A stretch of DNA of 64,000 nt from JANXXV01 sp038200305 (lineage in GTDB: Bacteria; Acidobacteriota; Terriglobia; Bryobacterales; Bryobacteraceae). Shown here one piece after another: positions 23,967 to 32,931 of this stretch. A program made the translations under genes and the position numbers. The DNA is taken from NCBI GenBank assembly GCA_038200305.1, contig JBBPYD010000066.1, positions 1 to 64,000 of the forward strand. The letters run 5' to 3'. Under the pieces are notes generated by a model that made no database searches, was not told the origin of the DNA, and saw only the letters and a list, made by a program, of their open reading frames with translations. The first letter of the stretch is position 1; every line of letters begins with the position of its first letter.

Positions 23967-25107
23967 ACGTTACAGCGCTTGGTGACAGACGGCGTAAATG
24001 CGCCACAGATGCCATAATCGCTTCGGTAAGCGCGTCCACTTGCTCGGCCGTATTGGAACGGCCCAGCGAAAAACGAAGGCTCGATTTTGCCTCCGGCGGT
24101 GAAAGTCCGATAGAGGTGAGCACGTGCGACGGCTCTATAGCTCCACTGGAACAGGCGGACCCGCTGGACACAGCGAAGCCCCTTAAATCGAGCGCGATTA
24201 CCAGCGATTCTCCTTCTATTCCATCAAAGCACAAGTTCGTGGTGTTGGGCGAGCGCGAGGTTTTGCTGCCGTTAATGGAGACCCCAGGGATGCTGGCAAC
24301 AATGCCTTCTTCCAGGCGATCACGGAGCGATGCCAGGCGGGCGCTTTCTGTGGCAAGATTCTGTTGCAGCCAAGATGCCGCTGCACCCAACGCGGCGGCT
24401 CCCGGAACGTTCTCCGTTCCAGCGCGGCGCTGTTGTTCGTGTTTACCCCCATACAATAGGGGCGAAAGTTTTGTGCCCTTACGAACGTAGAGCGCCCCGA
24501 TGCCCTTTGGAGCGTACATCTTGTGGGCGCTGACCGAGTATAAATCTACGCCGAGCGCTTTCACATCCACTCCGATGCGTCCGGCGGCCTGCACGCCATC
24601 GCTATGCATCAAGATTCCAGCTTCCCGCGCGATCGCCGCGATATCCGCTATAGGCTGGATGGTTCCGATTTCGTTGTTCACATGCATGACGGATATCAGG
24701 CCAGTTTCGGGTCGAACCGCACGGCGAATATCGTTTGGATCGACGATGCCGGAGGAATTTACCGAAACGCAGGTGACCTGCACGCCCTGATGCACCAGTT
24801 GCGTACAGGGGTTCAAAACCGCGGGATGCTCAATCGCGGTAGTGACGATATGGCGCGCTCCGGCACCGAACAGGGCTAAGTTGTTCGCCTCCGTTCCGCC
24901 GGATAAGAAAACGATCTCGCGGGGCGTGCATCCCAGCAAATCCGCCGTCTGACGGCGTGCGATTTCGAGCTTCTGCTTCGCTAACTGGCCATCGTGATGA
25001 ATGCTGGACGCGTTTCCGTAAACTTCAAGTAATACAGGAAGGTACACTTCCAGTATTTCTGGAGATACGGGCGTTGTTGCATTGTGATCAAAGTAGAAAC
25101 GGTTCAC
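23959..25107 (-). CDS. nifS: Cysteine desulfurase (NifS/IscS family)
   Basis: The 382-residue PLP enzyme mobilises sulfur from cysteine as an enzyme persulfide. The N-terminus FDHNATTPVSPEILE, the PLP lysine in SVSAHKMYAPKGIGALYVR (about residue 200) and the loop SSGSACSSG with the catalytic cysteine (about 323) are diagnostic of group I desulfurases. It is first in an operon with mnmA, so its main job here is probably tRNA thiolation. No iscU or suf genes are close. The start is a GTG at 25107. Confidence 0.95.
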   Translation of the reverse strand: MNRFYFDHNATTPVSPEILEVYLPVLLEVYGNASSIHHDGQLAKQKLEIARRQTADLLGCTPREIVFLSGGTEANNLALFGAGARHIVTTAIEHPAVLNPCTQLVHQGVQVTCVSVNSSGIVDPNDIRRAVRPETGLISVMHVNNEIGTIQPIADIAAIAREAGILMHSDGVQAAGRIGVDVKALGVDLYSVSAHKMYAPKGIGALYVRKGTKLSPLLYGGKHEQQRRAGTENVPGAAALGAAASWLQQNLATESARLASLRDRLEEGIVASIPGVSINGSKTSRSPNTTNLCFDGIEGESLVIALDLRGFAVSSGSACSSGAIEPSHVLTSIGLSPPEAKSSLRFSLGRSNTAEQVDALTEAIMASVAHLRRLSPSAVTYA

Positions 25108-25310
25108 GGGTTGGTAGTACTAGTTTAACAATCGGCGAAGATTCTGTAGTGATTGCGGCTGCTGCCTCTGGCAAATTGCTAAGGGATCAGTAAGGATGAT
25201 TTACGCTCTATTAGAACTTCTATAGGTCTAGACCTCATACGCCAAGCCTGCATACATTCAACACAATTCGCCTTCCATAAGATGTTCATATAGAGTAGAA
25301 TGCATGAAGA

Positions 25311-25667
25311 ATGTCAAAGAAAGCGAAGCCCGAAGGAGACATGCTGCAGGGCACCCTGGATATGCTGGTCCTCCAAACACTTGTGCTCGGGCCTGCCCAT
25401 GGCCACTCGATTGCCCACGCCATTGAGCGGGCTTCCAGTGAAATCCTGCAAGTGGAGCATGGCTCGTTGTATCCGGCTCTATACCGCCTGGAAGATCGCG
25501 GCTGGATTGCATCGTTTTGGGGCACGTCCGAAAATAACCGGAAAGCGAAGTACTATCGCCTGACACCCGCCGGACGAAAGCAACTCGCGGTGGAAACGTC
25601 CAGGTGGGAACGACTTGTGAGTGGTATCAGCCGCATTCTGCGGCCTGCTGCCGGGCAGACACCATGA
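25311..25667 (+). CDS. PadR-family transcriptional regulator
   Basis: This 118-residue regulator has a PadR winged helix: GDMLQGTLDMLVLQTLVLGPAHGHSIAHAIE, VEHGSLYPALYRLEDRGWIAS and KAKYYRLTPAGRKQL. In Acidobacteria PadR genes of this size precede large orphan permeases, as here, where the permease start overlaps the stop by four bases. It probably represses this pair. A weak -10-like TAGAAT lies at 25296-25301, 10 bases before the ATG; the 203-base gap from nifS contains nothing else recognisable. Confidence 0.9.
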   Translation: MSKKAKPEGDMLQGTLDMLVLQTLVLGPAHGHSIAHAIERASSEILQVEHGSLYPALYRLEDRGWIASFWGTSENNRKAKYYRLTPAGRKQLAVETSRWERLVSGISRILRPAAGQTP

Positions 25668-28330
25668 GCTGGCGCCGTCTGTTTCGCCGTGCAAAGCAGG
25701 ATGAGGAAAGTGCGCGGGACATTCAGTTTTATTTCGATACCGAAACCGGGGACAACATTGCGCGCGGGATGCCGCCAGCGGAAGCGCGCGAGGCGGCTAA
25801 CAGGAAGTTTGGCAATCGCATTTTCATACGCGAGGAGATCTATCGCATGAACAGCGCCATCTATCTGGAGACCATCTGGCAGGATGTTCTTTACGCGCTG
25901 AGGACGATGCGCAAGAATCCCGCATTCGCCCTTACCGCAGTGCTCACGCTGGCCCTCGGAATAGGGGGCAACACCGCGCTATTCAGTGTGATTCGCGCGG
26001 TGCTGCTGAAGCCGCTTGAGTATCGCGATCCGGACCGGCTGGTCCGCCTGTCATTAGACAACCCACTCAAGAACGTGCAGGACATGTCCTTGACGCTGGT
26101 ACATTTTGAGGAGATCAAGGCGGCGGCGCGGTCCTTCACCGGGCTGGGTGCGTTCCTTAGGTCGGCTGATACTGTGACACTCTCCGGCGGCGGCGAGCCT
26201 GAGGCAGTGAAGGGAGCTCGGGTCTCTGCCAACTTCCTGGACATTCTGGGCATGCAGCCCATACTGGGCCGCAGTTTTCTTCTCGAAGAAGAGGCACCCG
26301 CGGGGAGTCCGGTAGCGATGATCAGCAGCGGATTGTGGAAGCGCCGGTTCGGCGGCGATCCGCAGGTGGGCGGCAAAACAGCCACGCTCAATTCCATGCC
26401 GTACACGATTATCGGTGTACTGCCGCCGGGTTTTGCATTCCCATTTGCGGGAGTGGACGTCTGGATGACGAAGCCATCGGAGTGGTCCGCGCTCGCACCC
26501 CGGTTCTGGCCCTACGTTACAAGCTTGGTTGGGTTCGGACGCTTGAAACCGCAAGTCAGCCTGGAGCAGGCGCGCGCCGAATTAAGCGTGCTGCATAGCA
26601 AATACATCCTCGACCATCCTGAGCGTGTGGATGCGCAAGCGGGAATCGTCCTCCGAATGGTGTGGTGGAAGGATCAAATTGTTGGCAATGTGCGTCCCAT
26701 GCTTTGGATGCTGTTCGGTGCGGTCGGTTTCGTGCTGCTGATTGCCTGCGCCAATGTGGCGAGCCTGTTGCTGGCGCGAGCAACCTCTTGCTCCCGCGAA
26801 TTCGCGCTGCGCGCCGCGCTTGGGGCAGCACGTGGCCGGCTAGTGCGGCAATTGCTGGCCGAGAGCATGGTGCTCGCGGTTGCCGGCGGTACGTTGGGCG
26901 TGTTGCTCGCAAGCTGGAGTTTGAGCGCGATCGCACGTGTGGATGCCCTCAATCTGCCGGGCGCCGGAAAAATCCAGCTAGACGGCATGGTGATGGGATT
27001 CACCGTGGCGCTTTCCATCGCGACTGGCGTCTTATTCGGATTATTTCCCTCGCTGCAAGTCTCCCGGCCGGATCTCATTGATGTGCTGCGGGAGAGCGGC
27101 GTGGGTGCGGGCCGGGGATCGTCGAGGCGCGGAGCATTCGGCTTTAGCATGCGTGGACTGCTGGTAGTGGGGCAGGTCGCGTTGTCGATCATTTTGCTGA
27201 TTGGCGCGGTGCTCTTAATGAAGAGTTTTGTCCGCCTGAACAGCGTCGATCCGGGATTTCGTTCCGCGAATTTGTTGACCATGAAGATTGCCCTTCCGCC
27301 GGCTCGCTACGATACGGGGCAGAAGAAGGCGCGATTCTTTGAGGATTTGGTGGGGCGGGTGGAAATATTGCCTGGTGTGCGCGGCGCGGCAGCCGTGATG
27401 TCGCTTCCAACCATGGCGCTTCTTCAGACCAACGTAGATGTTGAGGGGCAGCCGCCACTGGAACCGAGAGAGCAGCCAAGCTATCAATTCCAGAGCATCA
27501 CGCCCGCCTACTTCCGTACCATGGGGATTCCGCTGCGGCGGGGACGGGAGTTTACAGCGCGCGACAACAGCCTGGGCGCGCCACCTATTGTCATCATCAA
27601 CGAAAGCTTCGCACGGCGGTTCTGGCCAGCGTATCCAACCGGCCTGGACCCGGTGGGCCAGCACATGGGGGAGGGCGTAGATAAGATCAAATCGGCTGAG
27701 ATCGTTGGGATTGTGGCGGACGTACACGAGCGAGGTCTCGCCTTCAACGCAGCACCGGAGTTCTACGTTCCCTATGTCATACACCCTCCGCAAACGGCGT
27801 ATTTAGCAGTCCGGACAGAGCGAGACCCGCTGCGTTTGAGTAATGCCATTCGCAATCAGGTGCAGGCGATTGACCGTGATCAACCCGTCTCGGATGTCAA
27901 AACGATGGACGAAGTGCTGGAAGCGACAGTGGGACAGCGGCGGCTGACCATGCTGCTGCTGGGAGCGTTCGCCCTGGTGGCGCTGCTGCTCGCCGTGGTT
28001 GGAATTTACGGAGTGATCGCGTATTCGGTGGCGCAGCGGACCCAGGAACTGGGTATTCGCCGGGCGCTCGGGGCGCAGCAGGGCGACATTTTGCGGCTCG
28101 TGTTAGGTCAGGGGCTAGGACCTACGCTGGTTGGCGTGGTGATCGGTATCGGCGGGGCGTTTGGGCTCACCCGCGTGATGGAGGCCCAGCTATTCCACGT
28201 GAGCGCTACCGATCCAGTCACGTTTGTGGGCGTTGCGCTGCTGTTCGCCGGGGTGGCGTTGCTGGCCAGCTTCATTCCGGCGCGGCGTGCCGCCCGAATT
28301 GATCCGATGGCGGTGTTGCGAGATGGATAG
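25664..28330 (+). CDS. FtsX/MacB-like orphan permease (acidobacterial ADOP type)
   Basis: The 888-residue membrane protein starts at the ATG overlapping the PadR stop. After a cytoplasmic helical region of about 75 residues (MSWRRLFRRAKQDEESARDI) come two MacB-periplasmic/FtsX units: a membrane helix (NPAFALTAVLTLALGIGGNTALF), an extracytoplasmic domain, three helices (about 360-480), a second single helix near 515 and another extracytoplasmic domain ending in three helices and ARRAARIDPMAVLR. This matches the duplicated permeases seen in large numbers in Acidobacteria. No ATPase gene is nearby, as is usual for the group; cargo is unknown. Confidence 0.9.
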   Translation: MSWRRLFRRAKQDEESARDIQFYFDTETGDNIARGMPPAEAREAANRKFGNRIFIREEIYRMNSAIYLETIWQDVLYALRTMRKNPAFALTAVLTLALGIGGNTALFSVIRAVLLKPLEYRDPDRLVRLSLDNPLKNVQDMSLTLVHFEEIKAAARSFTGLGAFLRSADTVTLSGGGEPEAVKGARVSANFLDILGMQPILGRSFLLEEEAPAGSPVAMISSGLWKRRFGGDPQVGGKTATLNSMPYTIIGVLPPGFAFPFAGVDVWMTKPSEWSALAPRFWPYVTSLVGFGRLKPQVSLEQARAELSVLHSKYILDHPERVDAQAGIVLRMVWWKDQIVGNVRPMLWMLFGAVGFVLLIACANVASLLLARATSCSREFALRAALGAARGRLVRQLLAESMVLAVAGGTLGVLLASWSLSAIARVDALNLPGAGKIQLDGMVMGFTVALSIATGVLFGLFPSLQVSRPDLIDVLRESGVGAGRGSSRRGAFGFSMRGLLVVGQVALSIILLIGAVLLMKSFVRLNSVDPGFRSANLLTMKIALPPARYDTGQKKARFFEDLVGRVEILPGVRGAAAVMSLPTMALLQTNVDVEGQPPLEPREQPSYQFQSITPAYFRTMGIPLRRGREFTARDNSLGAPPIVIINESFARRFWPAYPTGLDPVGQHMGEGVDKIKSAEIVGIVADVHERGLAFNAAPEFYVPYVIHPPQTAYLAVRTERDPLRLSNAIRNQVQAIDRDQPVSDVKTMDEVLEATVGQRRLTMLLLGAFALVALLLAVVGIYGVIAYSVAQRTQELGIRRALGAQQGDILRLVLGQGLGPTLVGVVIGIGGAFGLTRVMEAQLFHVSATDPVTFVGVALLFAGVALLASFIPARRAARIDPMAVLRDG

Positions 28331-29129
28331 ACCTCTCAGCGCGCTGCTGCTCATGTCCTTGCTACCGTTCTGCTGGTCCTGCGCAACCCGGCGGCCGATG
28401 CAACCGTTCCGGGTTCTCCGGGCCAACCCGGATTATTTGCTCCGTTCGCCCGATTCCAATAACACTCCGTTCGCGGAAGTGCTCAGCCAGTACAACAGCT
28501 TTGTATTCGGCAAAGGCTGGTTGGACCTACGTCCGCAAATGGAGCTCCGGATCGAAAATGCATATTATCGGGATGGCGTGCCCAAGCGCGGACTTGCCGG
28601 CTACCTGGGTACGGAGATCGCCCGGTATCAGGTCCGGCCAAGTGGATTGCGTCTGGTTTCTGTTCAGTCCGGTTTGAAAGAGCGGTCTACCGCCTATCTC
28701 CCTGTTCAGCAACTGGTTCGCGCTTCACAAAGACACTACCGTCACTACCGGTTTTTCTACGCGGTAGTGTTCAAACAGAAGGGAGATACCCGAGGTTCCG
28801 TCCTATTGGGCGCCGGATCTAGGGATGAGCTCAACCGCCTTGCCACGCAATTGCTCAGCGATCCGGACTCGGTCTGCAGTGCCCGATCCATGCACTGCAC
28901 CGTATTCCCCGAAACATGCTCGGTGTCGCTTGAAATCGAGATTGTCGTCAAGGGCGCTCCCCGAACCGTGCCGTGGGGTAGTCTCCTCGCGAGCCTTGCC
29001 GCCCACCCCCGGCACGTCGAGTTGTTGCGCCTCTATTCCGGCAGGTTGACTCCAGTCGAAATTGATTCCAGCGATCCTAACGCGCTCCGGTTGCCTCTCT
29101 TGCCTGGCGACCAGGTCAATTGGGATTGA
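28323..29129 (+). CDS. Exported protein of unknown function
   Basis: The frame gives 268 residues from ATG 28323, which overlaps the permease stop by eight bases. An N-terminal hydrophobic stretch (LSALLLMSLLPFCWSCATRRP) could be a signal peptide or a non-canonical lipobox. The remainder is soluble with four cysteines in a short space (VCSARSMHCTVFPETC), suggesting disulfides, and ends in LPLLPGDQVNWD, which vaguely recalls the SLBB/export-protein phrase LxPGDxV. I do not recognise the family. Position suggests a function linked to the upstream permease. Confidence 0.6.
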   Translation: MDRPLSALLLMSLLPFCWSCATRRPMQPFRVLRANPDYLLRSPDSNNTPFAEVLSQYNSFVFGKGWLDLRPQMELRIENAYYRDGVPKRGLAGYLGTEIARYQVRPSGLRLVSVQSGLKERSTAYLPVQQLVRASQRHYRHYRFFYAVVFKQKGDTRGSVLLGAGSRDELNRLATQLLSDPDSVCSARSMHCTVFPETCSVSLEIEIVVKGAPRTVPWGSLLASLAAHPRHVELLRLYSGRLTPVEIDSSDPNALRLPLLPGDQVNWD

Positions 29130-29133
29130 CTCA

Positions 29134-29448
29134 ATGACCCTGACGGATCAAGAATTTCAGATTATGAAAGTTATCTGGGAATGTGGTGAGGCGACCGTCC
29201 GGAATGTGTATGAAGAAATAAGGACGAAAAGGAAATCGCATATACCAGCGTAATGACGATGATGAACATTCTGGAACGTAAGGGCCGCCTGCGAAACGTT
29301 ACAGTGGCAGAGCTTTCCTATACACGCCCGTACATGGCAGAGATCGAGTGCTTGAGGAGATGCTACGGATTTTGTGGACCGGGCGTTCGATGGGTCGATC
29401 TCTTCGCTTCTGCAGTTGATCGAGAGAACGCCGAATTTGCCCCGTTGA
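29134..29448 (+). pseudogene. BlaI/MecI-type repressor, three frameshifts
   Basis: The start MTLTDQEFQIMKVIWECGEATVRNVYEEI is a clear BlaI/MecI winged helix. After it the family sequence continues only by changing frame three times: near 29227-29232 (frame with EIAYTSVMTMMNILERKG), near 29293-29297 (frame with RYSGRAFLYTPVHGRDRVLEEML) and near 29365-29369 (frame with DFVDRAFDGSISSLLQLIER). Each shift fits loss of one base in or beside a short homopolymer. The uncorrected first frame stops at 29251-29253. No BlaR-type sensor follows. It is either real decay or an assembly artefact. Confidence 0.85.
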
Positions 29449-29503
29449 GAATTGGACAGCGCTGCCTTTCCAACCCCTCTGCGTTAGACTCTTTAGAACG
29501 CCA

Positions 29504-31054
29504 ATGAAATTTCTTACGTTCTTTCTGCTCTTGTCCAGTATCGCCCTCGCCCAGAAGCCGTCCACGGAAGTGCTGAAGCAGGCCGCGACGGAAATGGTGG
29601 AAGGCCGCCGCGTGTTCACGCAGCAAATGATCGACTCCATTTTCAGCTTCTCCGAACTGGGTTATCAGGAGTTCGAGACCTCGGCTTACGTCACCAAAAT
29701 TCTCGAAAAAGAAGGTTTCCAGGTGACGCGCGGCCTGGCGGGTATGCCTACGGCGTTCGTTGCCACCTGGGGCTCCGGAAAGCCGGTCATCGGTTTCATG
29801 GCGGATATTGACGGACTACCGGAAACATCGCAGAAGCCCGGTGTCGCGTATCACGATCCGCTGATTGCGAACGGCCCAGGACACGGCGAAGGCCACAATG
29901 CCGGGCAGGCCCTGAACGTCACTGCCGCCATTGTGGTGAAGAATCTGATGCAGAAGCACGGCTTGCAAGGCACTCTTCGCGTTTACCCCGGTGTTGCGGA
30001 AGAACTGCTCGGCAGCCGCACTTACATGGTAAACGCAAAGCTGTTCAACGATCTGGATGTGATGTTGAGCTCGCATATCAGCAGCGATTTCACGACGCAT
30101 TACGGAGCCAGCGGTTCGGGTCTGATCTCGACGCAGTACAGCTTTCACGGCGCCAGCGCGCATGCGGCCGGCAGCCCCTGGCTAGGCCGCAGCGCCTTGG
30201 ATGCCGTTGAGTTGATGGACATCGGATGGAACTTCCGCCGCGAACATCTGCGGCCCGAGCAGCGCTCGCATTACGTGATCACCCATGGAGGCGATCAGCC
30301 GAACGTGGTGCCGCCCGAGGCCACGGTCTGGTATTTCTTCCGCGAATGGGACTACGAGCACATCAACAACATGCACGAGATCGGCACGAAGATTGGGAAC
30401 GCCGCCGCGATGATGACGGACACCACCATGACCGAAGAAGTTCTGGGCGCCGCCTGGCCGGGACACTTCAACAAGCCCATCGCCGAAGCGTTGCAGGCCA
30501 ACATTAAACGCGCGGGAATGCCCACCTGGAGCGATGCGGACCAAGCGCTTGCGCGCGCAGCCCAGGCGGAGCTGAAAGCAAAAGTAGAGGGCCTCAAAAC
30601 AACAGTCGGAGATCTGAAAGAACCCGATGCCATGCGGGGCAACGCCGGGTCGGACGATATCGCCGAGGTTTCATGGAATCTGCCAACGGTCGTGCTGCGC
30701 TATCCAGGCAACATTCCGAATCTCATTGGACATCATTGGTCCAGCGGTATCGCCATGGCCACTCCCATTGCGCACAAAGGAACCACCGCCGGCGCGATTG
30801 CGTACGCGATGACGGCAATCGATCTTCTGACCAAACCCGAAATTCTCGCGGCGGCAAACGCCTATTTCGCGGAGCAGACCAAGACGGTGAAGTGGAAATC
30901 GTTAATCCCGGAAACCGCGCATCCGCCTACTTATCTGAACAAGGACAAGATGGACAAATTCCGGCCCGCGCTAAACAAGCTTCGTTACGATCCCACGAAG
31001 TACAAAACCTACATGGAGCAACTCGGCATTGAATATCCGACCGTGCGCAAGTAA
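29504..31054 (+). CDS. Exported M20-family amidohydrolase (AbgB-like)
   Basis: The 516-residue protein has a signal peptide (KFLTFFLLLSSIALAQ) and an M20/peptidase-D fold. Metal-binding signatures include GFMADIDGLPETS, GHGEGHNAGQALN and the EE pair in YPGVAEELLGSR; the dimerisation domain follows around GSPWLGRSALDAVELM. It resembles p-aminobenzoyl-glutamate hydrolase subunit AbgB and related aminoacylases, but an exported enzyme more likely cleaves acyl-amino acids or peptides outside the cytoplasm. It is convergent with the MFS gene, ending one base short of it. Confidence 0.85.
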   Translation: MKFLTFFLLLSSIALAQKPSTEVLKQAATEMVEGRRVFTQQMIDSIFSFSELGYQEFETSAYVTKILEKEGFQVTRGLAGMPTAFVATWGSGKPVIGFMADIDGLPETSQKPGVAYHDPLIANGPGHGEGHNAGQALNVTAAIVVKNLMQKHGLQGTLRVYPGVAEELLGSRTYMVNAKLFNDLDVMLSSHISSDFTTHYGASGSGLISTQYSFHGASAHAAGSPWLGRSALDAVELMDIGWNFRREHLRPEQRSHYVITHGGDQPNVVPPEATVWYFFREWDYEHINNMHEIGTKIGNAAAMMTDTTMTEEVLGAAWPGHFNKPIAEALQANIKRAGMPTWSDADQALARAAQAELKAKVEGLKTTVGDLKEPDAMRGNAGSDDIAEVSWNLPTVVLRYPGNIPNLIGHHWSSGIAMATPIAHKGTTAGAIAYAMTAIDLLTKPEILAAANAYFAEQTKTVKWKSLIPETAHPPTYLNKDKMDKFRPALNKLRYDPTKYKTYMEQLGIEYPTVRK

Positions 31055-31055
31055 A

Positions 31056-32327
31056 TCAGGCGGGAATCGTTTCCGGTTCTGGTGCGCCCACTCGGTCAGG
31101 AATTAACTGCTCGTTCGGATCGATCTGCGTATAGAACACAGCGGCCACCAGCAGCATCGCGGCCATCGGTAGCAACGGTTGATTGTAGTTTCCGAAATAC
31201 ATCACCAGCTTCCCGAACACCACCGCCGTAGCGAACGATCCAATCTGCCCCGCCATGTTCATGGCTCCCGTGACCGTGCCGGCGTACTTTTTGCCGACAT
31301 CCAAACAGATGGCCCAGGAGACTGGCAACATGCAATCCATGCAGCCGTACCCAAGCGTGAGAAACGCGACTGCTGCATACCTGTTGGCCGTCATGGCCGT
31401 GGCCAGCAGGAAGCAGGCCGATAAGAGTAATCCAGTGGTTCCCACCACGACGCGGCCAAATTTCAGTCCGCGCCGCTTGCAGAGATAATCACTCACCGTG
31501 CCGCCGATGATATTGCCAAAAATACCGGCGACGAACGGGAGCACCGCGTAAATCTTCATTTCAGACTCACTGAAGCCCCGGCCCTTTTGCAGATAGTTGG
31601 GCAGCCACGAAAGATAAAAATAGCCGCCCCAGCAATACGTGTGATACATCAACATGATCATCCACAGATTTTTGCTGCGCAGCGCAATGCCCCACGGCAG
31701 CCCTTCATGCACCGGCTTTTCACCGCCGCCTACTTCAGCCAGCTCATTAGCCGGGACGCCTTCTTTTTCCGCCGGATGATTTCTATACCAGCCGTACCAA
31801 ACGATGGCCCACGCCACTCCAGCCGTTCCGAACACATAAAATGACGCTCTCCATCCGTACGCCGCCTGAATCGGCACCACCAGCAGCGGCGCAATGGCCC
31901 CGCCGATGCGGCTCGCCATCCAGACCACGCCATGCGCCCTGGCACGCTCTCCTACTGGAAACCACCGTGAAATCGCGGATGAACTGTTAGGGTAAGCCCC
32001 CGCCTCGCCCGCGCCAAACGCGAAGCGGACGGCCAGCATACCGTAGTAAGTGGAAACAAGACCGGTCAAACTAGTGAAAACCGACCACCACAGAACGATC
32101 CTGGTGAGCACCTTCCGTGGGCCGATCCGGTCGCCGAGCGCTCCGCTCGGAATCTCAAACAGCGCGTAAGAGAGGGCAAAAATACCCAGCACCCAGCCGA
32201 GTTGAGACTCGTTCAAACCAAGATCGGCCTGAATGCGTTTTCCTGCCAGCCCGATGCAGACACGATCCATGTACGTGATGATCGAAAGCAGGAACAGGAG
32301 ACCAAGAACTCGATTACGATACTTCAT
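31056..32327 (-). CDS. MFS transporter (anion:cation symporter type)
   Basis: The 423-residue membrane protein has 12 predicted helices and ACS-family features: TYMDRVCIGLAGKRIQADLGLNESQLGWVLGIFALSYALFE, the conserved GDRIGPRKVLTRIVLWWSVFT loop and GAGEAGAYPNSSSAISRWFP. Members import hexuronates, glucarate, tartrate or similar organic anions with protons. The substrate is not determinable. It is divergent from the DinB-like gene with 97 bases between. Confidence 0.88.
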   Translation of the reverse strand: MKYRNRVLGLLFLLSIITYMDRVCIGLAGKRIQADLGLNESQLGWVLGIFALSYALFEIPSGALGDRIGPRKVLTRIVLWWSVFTSLTGLVSTYYGMLAVRFAFGAGEAGAYPNSSSAISRWFPVGERARAHGVVWMASRIGGAIAPLLVVPIQAAYGWRASFYVFGTAGVAWAIVWYGWYRNHPAEKEGVPANELAEVGGGEKPVHEGLPWGIALRSKNLWMIMLMYHTYCWGGYFYLSWLPNYLQKGRGFSESEMKIYAVLPFVAGIFGNIIGGTVSDYLCKRRGLKFGRVVVGTTGLLLSACFLLATAMTANRYAAVAFLTLGYGCMDCMLPVSWAICLDVGKKYAGTVTGAMNMAGQIGSFATAVVFGKLVMYFGNYNQPLLPMAAMLLVAAVFYTQIDPNEQLIPDRVGAPEPETIPA

Positions 32328-32424
32328 CTTCGTGGATTATGTCACAAGCGGCCAGTTGCACCGCAGCATCGGAGTGCGCTATCCGTAGAGTCACACCTAA
32401 TCAAGGTTAAGAGGATAACTGCAC

Positions 32425-32931
32425 ATGAATCGACTCACCACGTTGTTGGCCGGCGCGGCGCTCTGCCTCGCTCCCGCGTTCGCCCAGAATTCAAATATGG
32501 ATATGTTGAACAAGCACTGGAAGACATCGGCTGCGTTCACCATGGAGGTTGCCAAAGCCATGCCGGCCGAAAGCTACGATTTCAAGCCCGCACCGGAAGA
32601 GATGAGTTTTGGCGAGCTGATGGCGCACATCGCGCAGGCCAATGCGGGAGCCTTTGCGCGAGCATCCGGCCAGAAAAACACGCTTACGAAGCCGGCGAAA
32701 CTGGATAAAGACGCAGTGATCAAATATATGACCGATTCGTTCGCGTTCGGAACAACGGCCATGGGGGGCATGACTGACGCCGATCTGGCGAAAATGGTGG
32801 GGCCGGAAGGGAAACAGATGACTGCCGGCGAGACGCTGTGGGCTTACTTCACGCACACGGCGCACCATCGTGGACAGGCCGAAGTTTACCTGCGCGTAAA
32901 GGGCATCAAGCCGCCCACGTACGTGTTCTAA
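32425..32931 (+). CDS. Exported DinB-family protein
   Basis: The 168-residue protein carries a signal peptide (TTLLAGAALCLAPAFAQ) followed by a DinB/YfiT four-helix bundle: ESYDFKPAPEEMSFGELMAHIAQ with the first metal histidine, and AYFTHTAHHRGQAEVYLR with the second histidine pair. DinB proteins bind divalent metal and some are thiol transferases; most acidobacterial copies are uncharacterised. An exported form is unusual for the family but frequent in this phylum. The stop overlaps the end of the convergent esterase gene by four bases. Confidence 0.85.
   Translation: MNRLTTLLAGAALCLAPAFAQNSNMDMLNKHWKTSAAFTMEVAKAMPAESYDFKPAPEEMSFGELMAHIAQANAGAFARASGQKNTLTKPAKLDKDAVIKYMTDSFAFGTTAMGGMTDADLAKMVGPEGKQMTAGETLWAYFTHTAHHRGQAEVYLRVKGIKPPTYVF

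Noticed and set aside
25108..25310. Possible RNA or gene between nifS and the PadR gene
   Set aside because: The stretch is A/T richer, with stops in all frames and no stable stem; only a weak -10-like TAGAAT is visible.
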